Shown here: positions 7,312-12,967 of the stretch, piece after piece
Layout: each line of letters opens with the position of its first letter
Position numbering within the stretch: position 1 is the first letter of the stretch
Assembly (NCBI GenBank): GCA_030267965.1
Contig: BRYA01000443.1
Coordinates: forward strand, 4,720-17,686
Source: Triparma columacea
Taxonomy: Eukaryota; Sar; Bolidophyceae; Parmales; Triparmaceae
Direction: 5' to 3'
DNA length: 12,967 bases
The notes under the pieces: model-generated
What the model was told of the DNA's origin: nothing
Seen by the model: only the letters and a program-made list of their open reading frames with translations
The model's database searches: none
Translations under genes and position numbers: made by a program

Positions 7312-10300
7312 ATGGCACCTTCAAGGCGCCACTCAGCTGCTGAAAAAAAGGAGAGCTTTAATCTGGTCTCGACCTATATTTCCATTTCATCCCATCTTAA
7401 TGATCCCGGTGTTCACCCACCTCCTTCATCGTTCCCTCCTGACTTGGATGTCCTTTGTGGTTGCTACGAACCAAGAATATCAGCTGTATACCCAAAGAAT
7501 TTGAAGCCAGACGAGCTGGAGGGCATCAAACGCTTCAGTATGCCTCGAGGAGTACAGATCCTCGATACGTACCAGCTTCCGAAGATCCACTACTTCGTGC
7601 AGACCCGCGAGGACGGAGAGCGGTGCTACGCTGTCGCCTTGACTCTCTGGGAGGAGGCCACCGTCAACCTTTCCTCCCACCTGTCCTTCAGCTCCCCCCT
7701 CAAGCTGGAGAAAGATGGTGCTATTGAGGCCTCCAACTCTTTCTCCAAGCTCACCGTCTTCCAGCCGACGACCCTTGTACTACTCTCCTCCCACCCCTAC
7801 CTCCCGATGTACCGCCTATTTCTTACCCAGCTCTACAGGCTGTCGACGACTCCATCGCCAATACCGATTGAGCGATACGTCCAAAATTTGACCTGCGAGG
7901 TTCCTTCCCCTCCCCGGGGGACGGTCGAAGTCATGATGACCATGATGAACAGCACGCTTAAGTTCTGGGCGCCCCCAGCTAACCAGCCCATACCCTGGGT
8001 GTCCATACCTTTTATCCCGCTCTTCAGCTCCTTGCCCATACCAGATATATTGAAGGTTTGGACGTGCCTCTCCCTCGAGCGGCAGGTCTTGCTGGTCTCG
8101 AGCTCCCTAACCCTCCTCACCGAGTGCTGCGAGATCCTTAGCTCCCTCCTCTTCCCCATGTCCTGGACTCACTGCTACATCCCCTGCCTCCCCAGCTACC
8201 TCCTCCCCGTCCTCTCCGCCCCCATGCCATACTTCTGCGGAATCGATAAGGCCGATCTCGACGAGGCCATGCTGGAGGCCTCGAGCGAGTGCGTGGTGGT
8301 GGACCTGGACGAGGGGACGCTGAAGATGGGGTTGGCGACACCCAAGCTACCTACGATGCCCACGAAGAGAAGATCGAAGTTGGAAAGAGAACTAACGAGG
8401 AGAGCGGGGACGGTGTTTCAGACCGCAAGGGAGGGGCGGCTGGAGACTTTGAAGAGGATGGACGACGCATTCTACGTCGCAAGCACTCCGGAGGACATCA
8501 CAGAAAACGATGGGCAGGAGGAGAAGGAGAGGGGGGACTGGGATAGCGTTCAAGAGGCGTTCTTCAGGTTCTACATTGCCCTCCTAAAGGACTACAGGAG
8601 ATTTCTCGTGTTCCCGAAGGAGGAGATGCCGATGATGGCGGGTTTTCAATCCAAGCCCTTCGTCCTCTCCCAGCCCAAGGAGTTCCAACCCTTCCTCAAG
8701 CAGTTGTGCGCGACGCAGCAGTTTGACGCGTTCATAACGAAGAGGCTGTATAAACCGGGAGAGGAGGACGTGACCTTCTTCGAGGAGTCGATCGACGCCA
8801 AGATGAACCGCTACAAGATGAAGCTCAAAAAGATCGAGACGCCTTTCCTGCAATCGGCCAAAGTTCAGAGGAAACTGAAAACAGTCGTCGCACCGGAACC
8901 GAGCAAGGAAGGGCTGGAGCCCGGGGCACTCTACTCGTACACGGTGTTTCCCTCGACCCTGGACCCCTCACTATTTGGAGTTGCCAAGCCCCTACCTACA
9001 GTGATCGCGGAGGAGAACAGGAAACGAATTTCTAGAGCGCGGCTCCGGAGCCACTCCGCTGGAGCCCAGCAGGAAATTTTCTCCATGGCTAAGAAGGGGG
9101 GGCAGAAGCACGCGCAAGAGCAACCGAACCTCACGGTGTCAGCCTCCTCGACAACCTTCACTGTATTTTTCATGGCGTACACGGCCGTGGTTGGGAGGGA
9201 CTTGAAGGAGCTTGAGAGCAGGGGGGAGGAAGAGTTCGAGGAGGGAGGAGGAGAGAGTGGAGGGAGGGGGACGGGGGCAATGTTCAACAGGCTGAGCAGC
9301 GCCGATGAGGGAGATGGCGAGGAGGTTAAGGATGGTGAGGGGGTGGGGGGTGTGGAGGATCTAGGGGATGGTGGTGAGACGGGGAGTGGGGGTGACAAGG
9401 GGTCTGTTCAGGCGAGCGATGCAAGCGAGTCCTACGAGTCTGCGACGGAGGACGAAATATCCACCGGGGTTGAATGCCTAACGACAAGCGGCTCAGCCGA
9501 GTCTAACGAGATCCCAAGTGATGCGCAGGCGTCTTCTGATTCCGCGCACAGCGTTGACTCCGCATCCAGCATCCGCAGGGTTAAGAGCATGAAAGAAGAG
9601 ATGCTGGAGGAGGCCCGGGCGACGGCAAAGGCTCAGCTCGACCTCGCGTTCGAGGTGCTCCTCATGATGAGGAATAGGGACCTGATGCCGGAGTCTTTCG
9701 CGTACCAGTGTCTGATCGATGCCTGCGGAAGGTGCGGGGACACGGGGAGGGTATGCGAGCTCCTGGGGATGATGCACGAGGATGGCGTCGTGGCGGACTC
9801 CGTCGTTTACTCGTGCCTCGTGAAGGCATTCAGCGTGGACGCTGGTAAGAAGAAGGACGAGATGCCCTCTTTCACTAACGGTTACGCCGGGGCTGTGGAC
9901 TGGAACAAGATGAGGTCGGGATCGGTGTCGGGCGGAGCAACGCCGCACGCCAGTCCGACCAGATCGGTGGGGTCGAAGTCCGCGGCTGCCCCGCCACAGC
10001 CGCCCTCGACGCCGCAGCAGAAGATAATGAACTTCTTCAAGGCGCAGTCGCTACCTGTGTCCATGCCGTTCGTGGGAGGGGTGAGTAAAAAGGAGAAGGA
10101 GTACCACTTGACGGATAAAGTAAAGCGACAGGTAGACCTTGGTAACAGCCTCCTCGACGTGTTATATAGGGACCTATACGTAGACACCTTCCGAGGCGTC
10201 TGTAACGTCTGCAACTGCAAGCTATCAGAGCCCGATGTTTGCAAAGGTTGGGCTCAGGGGGAGAGCCACGAGTACAGAGTGACCTGCCCATCCTGCTCGG

Positions 10301-10653
10301 GCAAAGGCGTCACTAGGTTCTCCGTCTTCTCCACGGCGGACGGTTGGTCCGACAGCGGCGTTTCGGGGCAGGAGGGGAAGCTCTTCTGCATGTACCTCTC
10401 CCCGTGGGTATTGAAGAAGGAGCTCATGAGCATAATGAGCGACAGCATCACCACACTGCTGGACCCCGAGTTCCCCAAACTGAGCGAACAAAAGGCGACG
10501 ATATACTGGAACCTGATTGTGAGCTTCAGGAGGGAGAAGCTGCCTTTTACTTGGCTCTTTCAGGGGAGCTTCGGGAACTCGCTCATACAACCGGGTCCGG
10601 ATGATATGGTGAGCTTTGATAATGCGTCGCACAGCGGGAGTAGTGTTGGATAA
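7312..10653 (+). CDS. DENN-domain Rab GEF, DENND4/Crag-like
   Basis: One uninterrupted frame of 1113 aa with a strong start context (CCACCATGG). An upstream DENN region at about 45-115 is followed by a central DENN region at about 150-340 (including LSLERQVLLVSSSL and LPSYLLPVLSAPMPY) and a downstream DENN region near 408-485 (FFRFYIALLKDYRRFL). An acidic Gly/Ser-rich linker (about 634-770) leads to two PPR-like helical hairpins near 773-845. A zinc-ribbon-like segment (CNVC at about 966, then CPSC) precedes a conserved tail containing YLSPWVLKKEL and YWNLIVSF. PPR-like repeats, cysteine ribbon and this tail in that order are typical of DENND4 proteins, which activate Rab10-type GTPases in exocytic traffic; the Rab specificity here is inferred. 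Animal DENND4 proteins are much longer and begin with an MABP domain, which is not seen here. The lack of introns contrasts with its neighbours. Confidence 0.85.
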   Translation: MAPSRRHSAAEKKESFNLVSTYISISSHLNDPGVHPPPSSFPPDLDVLCGCYEPRISAVYPKNLKPDELEGIKRFSMPRGVQILDTYQLPKIHYFVQTREDGERCYAVALTLWEEATVNLSSHLSFSSPLKLEKDGAIEASNSFSKLTVFQPTTLVLLSSHPYLPMYRLFLTQLYRLSTTPSPIPIERYVQNLTCEVPSPPRGTVEVMMTMMNSTLKFWAPPANQPIPWVSIPFIPLFSSLPIPDILKVWTCLSLERQVLLVSSSLTLLTECCEILSSLLFPMSWTHCYIPCLPSYLLPVLSAPMPYFCGIDKADLDEAMLEASSECVVVDLDEGTLKMGLATPKLPTMPTKRRSKLERELTRRAGTVFQTAREGRLETLKRMDDAFYVASTPEDITENDGQEEKERGDWDSVQEAFFRFYIALLKDYRRFLVFPKEEMPMMAGFQSKPFVLSQPKEFQPFLKQLCATQQFDAFITKRLYKPGEEDVTFFEESIDAKMNRYKMKLKKIETPFLQSAKVQRKLKTVVAPEPSKEGLEPGALYSYTVFPSTLDPSLFGVAKPLPTVIAEENRKRISRARLRSHSAGAQQEIFSMAKKGGQKHAQEQPNLTVSASSTTFTVFFMAYTAVVGRDLKELESRGEEEFEEGGGESGGRGTGAMFNRLSSADEGDGEEVKDGEGVGGVEDLGDGGETGSGGDKGSVQASDASESYESATEDEISTGVECLTTSGSAESNEIPSDAQASSDSAHSVDSASSIRRVKSMKEEMLEEARATAKAQLDLAFEVLLMMRNRDLMPESFAYQCLIDACGRCGDTGRVCELLGMMHEDGVVADSVVYSCLVKAFSVDAGKKKDEMPSFTNGYAGAVDWNKMRSGSVSGGATPHASPTRSVGSKSAAAPPQPPSTPQQKIMNFFKAQSLPVSMPFVGGVSKKEKEYHLTDKVKRQVDLGNSLLDVLYRDLYVDTFRGVCNVCNCKLSEPDVCKGWAQGESHEYRVTCPSCSGKGVTRFSVFSTADGWSDSGVSGQEGKLFCMYLSPWVLKKELMSIMSDSITTLLDPEFPKLSEQKATIYWNLIVSFRREKLPFTWLFQGSFGNSLIQPGPDDMVSFDNASHSGSSVG

Positions 10654-10673
10654 GGGGGGGGGGGGGGGGGGGG
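10654..10673 (+). repeat. Uninterrupted run of 20 G directly after the DENN-gene stop
   Basis: Twenty consecutive G residues follow the TAA at 10651-10653 with no gap. The rest of the convergent intergenic segment up to 10861 shows no gene and no clear AATAAA on either strand. The tract may form a G-quadruplex, and its exact length is likely to be uncertain in the assembly. Confidence 0.95.
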
Positions 10674-10861
10674 TTAAGAAGGTGAAATTGTTGTTGTTCC
10701 AGGAACGTCTGTTTTTGCTTGAGGACCCTTTGTTGCGAATTCGCCGACATGTGGTTTTGTGGCCGAATTTGAGCGCCATTATTCACGACGGTGGCGTCGC
10801 GCAAGAAGCCCTAGTCGTGCAGAGGTTTAAATCCAAAGAACAAAATTTACGCGCCTGCCTC

Positions 10862-12352
10862 TTAAAACTTCTTGCTAAACCCTTCGTAATCCACATCTAC
10901 CACCTCCCCGTCCTCCACCAGTACCAGCCTTGCCTTGAATTCCTTCTCTAGTATTTCCTTCACAACCGCCGTTTCCCCCCTCCCGTATCCGTTGACCACC
11001 ACGACCTCCTTCCCCACCTTCGGCACCACTGTTTCAAGGTCGTCCTGGTCTAATATGACCTCGACGCTCTCCTCCTTCTCCCCCTCCCCCATGATCTCGA
11101 CCCTCCCTGCGTACTTGTCGACGACCTCCCTGACGACGCCTTTCGCCTTGTAGAACTTCCCCCCCTCAAGCTTTTTGTTAATTACCTTGACCACGATGCC
11201 CTTCCTCAGCCAGTAGTCCTTCTTCTTCCCCTTCTTCTCCCTCTTCTCCCTCCTGATCCTCCTCTCCTCCTCCTCCTCCCTCTTGGCCTCCTTTGCTCTC
11301 TTGGTCTCCTCCTCCTTCTCCTTCTTCGCTCTGTTCTCTTCCATGATCCTATCCAGCGCGCTCATCGGTTTCGCGCTGTTGCTGCCTCCCGCCCCCCCGC
11401 TCGAGCTCGGCTTGCTCTTCTTCTCCTCCCCCCCCCCCATCTTAAAGCCCCCGTCCAGGAGCTTCCTCTTTACCCCCCCGCCCGCCCCTCCCACCTTCAC
11501 GCTCTCCACTTTCTTCCCCTTATCTATCCCCGTTGCCTCCTTGACCTCTGCGTCCCCCATCTTTGCGGCCTCCCTAATCCTCCTTTCCAGCTTCCTCCTC
11601 TCCTTCTCCTCCTCCTCCTTCTCGGCCCTCATCCTCTCCTCCAACGCCGCCTTCTTCTTTATTGTCCCCTCGCTCCTGTCGATGTACTGCACGAACCACC
11701 CCCTCTCGTCCTCCTCCACAATGACGCTACCCTTCTTCCCGAGGTACTGCACGAAGCTGGTCAGGGTCTCCCACTGCGTCGCGTTCATGTGGATGTGGTG
11801 CTTGTCTGCGATGACCTCCTGGTAAACGTTGTTGGCATTCACCCTCTTGACCCCGTGCCGGCGCCTGAGGGTCTCCACGTAGCTCTCCTCGAACTCTACG
11901 CTGAAGTCGTCCACAACTTTCTGGCCTGAGTCGCGGAGGATCGACATCATCTTGAGGTGAGATGCAGAAGTCTGGTGGCACTTGAAGCCGTTGGCGTCGC
12001 GGCACTGCTTGGCACACATCTGGCAGTAGTATTGAAGCTTGCCGAGACCCCGGGCCTTGGCCCGGTTGGCTATGTCCTTGGCGCTGCCTTTTAGAGGGGA
12101 AAGGAGAGAAAGTGATAGGAAGATAAGGGAAATTCATGTCGGAAGGGATGTGTTTGATCACGTGATAGTGAGGATGTGGGGTAGAAGAAGGGTTTGATGA
12201 TTGAGGGGCGGGGTGTATGTTAGTTTAATTGTCTTGTTGATAGCTCTTTACGTAAAAAATGGGTAATATAGATAATATAGATAATATAGATACTAAGTCA
12301 ACATATGCTGCGTCTTATGATGTCCCCTCTTACCTTTTTCAGCCTTTCCCAT
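10862..12352 (-). CDS. KIN17: KIN17-like DNA/RNA-binding zinc-finger protein
   Basis: Exon 1 (12352-12334) encodes MGKAEK plus one base; the intron 12333-12088 (246 bases, GTAAGA to CTAAAAG) is followed by exon 2 (12087-10862), giving 414 aa. The join restores the conserved start MGKAEKGSAKDIANRAKARG leading into YYCQMCAKQCRD. The C2H2 finger uses C28, C31, H44 and H50. The KIN17 winged-helix domain follows at about 55-150 (LRRRHGVKRV, HIHMNATQWETLT, GWFVQYIDR), then a long Lys/Glu-rich charged segment. A C-terminal tandem SH3/KOW-like region starts near 300 (DYWLRKGIVVKVI, VVREVVDKYAGRV, LETVVPKVGK). KIN17 is a conserved nuclear protein linked to DNA replication and repair and to RNA processing. 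The internal ATG within CQMC would cut off part of the zinc finger and is not the real start. It is convergent with the DENN gene. Confidence 0.95.
12264..12290. repeat. 9-bp tandem repeat (TAATATAGA x3) in the KIN17 intron
   Basis: Three perfect consecutive copies of TAATATAGA lie within the 246-base KIN17 intron, between donor and branch region. This is most simply a small AT-rich minisatellite with no evident function. Confidence 0.85.
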
Positions 12353-12433
12353 TTGTTTTGCTTTGGTGAGGAATTATTTGGTGGAGACTTCGGAAGACTT
12401 TACTTCTTTGTGACCTCTGTGACCAACATACCG

Positions 12434-12463
12434 GGAGCACGAAGTCGCATAACTTCGTGCTCC
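12434..12463. other. 12-bp perfect inverted repeat upstream of KIN17
   Basis: GGAGCACGAAGT (12434-12445) and ACTTCGTGCTCC (12452-12463) are exact reverse complements separated by six bases. The centre is about 96 bases upstream of the KIN17 ATG, so it could be a hairpin in the 5' UTR or a palindromic protein-binding site in the promoter. Confidence 0.7.
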
Positions 12464-12600
12464 GCGCGAATTACCGTTCGGCTGATCATGCCAGTAAGAA
12501 AGGAGGAGGTGCGGATGAAAGTGGTAGCGTGGATGGTCAAGTCAAAAGACGAAAAGAATTTGGTTGCTCAAAGGATTATTTCCGGGTGTGTAAACTTCTG

Positions 12601-12636
12601 CCCACTCGCTAGCCCACTCGCTAGCCCACTCGCTAG
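12601..12636. repeat. 12-bp tandem repeat (CCCACTCGCTAG x3)
   Basis: Three perfect consecutive 12-base copies lie 36 to 71 bases past the stop codon of the minus-strand hydrolase-like gene, probably in its 3' UTR or just beyond. No coding role is apparent. Confidence 0.85.
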
Positions 12637-12671
12637 CCTTGTCTCGCCCTAATCTCTCAATCTCTTGCTAT

Positions 12672-12967
12672 TTAATGCTCGTAGTAAATCAATGACAAAG
12701 CCGACACAAAGCAAACTAGAAGTGCGCCAAACTCCAACTTTACCCCCTCGGCTCCTCCTTCTCCATCATTTACGCTATTGTCCTCGTTTTCACTTGCAAC
12801 AACACCTTCGACGTTCTTAAAGAATTCAATTGCAACCTTCGTCGGACTCTTCCCATCGATGCTTTGAGCAACGCCATGATCTCCCCCGACTACCTTGTAG
12901 CCTATGACATCACACGGATACTCGTATTTCGTTGCCGTGGAAGTTACTCCCTTGTCCGTGACAGCAT
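12672..12967 (-). CDS. C-terminal part of a membrane-anchored protein, possibly alpha/beta hydrolase
   Basis: From 12965 down to a TAA at 12674-12672 the minus strand is open for 97 codons; the other two minus frames stop within about 60 bases of the edge. The N-terminal part and start codon lie outside the window. The segment VIGYKVVGGDHGV, followed about 13 residues later by VAIEFFKN, resembles the end of secreted alpha/beta hydrolases of the PHB-depolymerase/feruloyl-esterase type, where a Gly-Gly-x-His carries the catalytic histidine and a final helix reads like eFF. The usual tryptophan after that histidine is absent. An acidic Gly-rich linker then leads to a hydrophobic helix (FGALLVCFVSALSLIYY) ending in EH, so the protein appears anchored at its C terminus. 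Coding status is likely; the hydrolase assignment is tentative. Confidence 0.55.
   Translation of the reverse strand, partial: AVTDKGVTSTATKYEYPCDVIGYKVVGGDHGVAQSIDGKSPTKVAIEFFKNVEGVVASENEDNSVNDGEGGAEGVKLEFGALLVCFVSALSLIYYEH

Larger units (their letters stand above)
12353..12671. promoter_or_regulatory. KIN17 upstream region and 3' UTR of the hydrolase-like gene
   Basis: These 319 bases separate two minus-strand genes. The part near 12353 should contain the KIN17 promoter and 5' UTR; the part near 12671 should contain the 3' UTR of the next gene. It holds a 12-bp inverted repeat and a 12-bp tandem repeat (separate entries). A plus-strand ORF of 115 codons crosses it but looks like chance. 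Confidence 0.5.

Noticed and set aside
10225..10804. Minus-strand ORFs over the 3' end of the DENN gene
   Set aside because: They are antisense to strongly conserved DENND4 C-terminal coding sequence and read through the G20 tract as poly-Pro; shadows.
12438..12460. Resemblance of the palindrome near KIN17 to a loxP arm (ATAACTTCGT)
   Set aside because: The arms face the opposite way to loxP, the spacer is 6 rather than 8 bases, and the match is only about 10 bases.
12305..12652. Plus-strand ORF of 115 codons
   Set aside because: It runs antisense over KIN17 exon 1, crosses a hairpin and a 12-bp tandem repeat (giving PLAS repeats), and has no recognisable domain.

Overview
The window reads as a gene-dense nuclear contig from a unicellular eukaryote, most likely a photosynthetic stramenopile (diatom or bolidophyte/Parmales type). 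The lineage is inferred from overall style: closely packed genes on both strands; short spliceosomal introns (72 to 307 bases) with GTGAG/GTAAG donors, CTAAC-like branch points and often C-rich 3' ends; and secreted, acidic, cysteine-containing membrane proteins. No marker gene settles the lineage. I see no tRNA, rRNA, CRISPR array, transposon or viral gene.

Layout, left to right. (1) Minus strand, running off the left edge: an internal exon of a pyruvate dehydrogenase kinase-like protein. (2) Plus, 571-2379: a PPEF/RdgC-type protein phosphatase with two EF-hands and one intron. (3) Minus, 2614-4455: a three-exon acidic type I membrane protein of 533 aa. (4) Plus, 4815-6881: a seven-exon, 403-aa protein that I take to be a divergent paralogue of (3), head to head with it. 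(5) Plus, 7312-10653: an intronless 1113-aa DENN-domain protein of the DENND4/Crag type. (6) Minus, 10862-12352: a two-exon, 414-aa KIN17 homologue, convergent with (5). (7) Minus, running off the right edge: the C-terminal 97 codons of a membrane-anchored protein, probably an alpha/beta hydrolase.

Four genes resemble known families: mitochondrial metabolic control (1), calcium-responsive dephosphorylation (2), Rab activation in membrane traffic (5) and DNA/RNA metabolism (6). Genes 3 and 4 are the least explained content. They share a signal peptide, an LGGC segment, a C-x14-C motif containing [YW]TD, acidic low-complexity stretches and a single C-terminal transmembrane helix, and each has a stem-loop just after its stop codon. 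A second point of interest is the kinase/phosphatase pair at the left. The phosphatase carries what looks like a mitochondrial presequence, and the kinase seems to lack its N-terminal half.

All exon structures were deduced by eye from splice signals and reading-frame continuity. There are no transcript data behind them.
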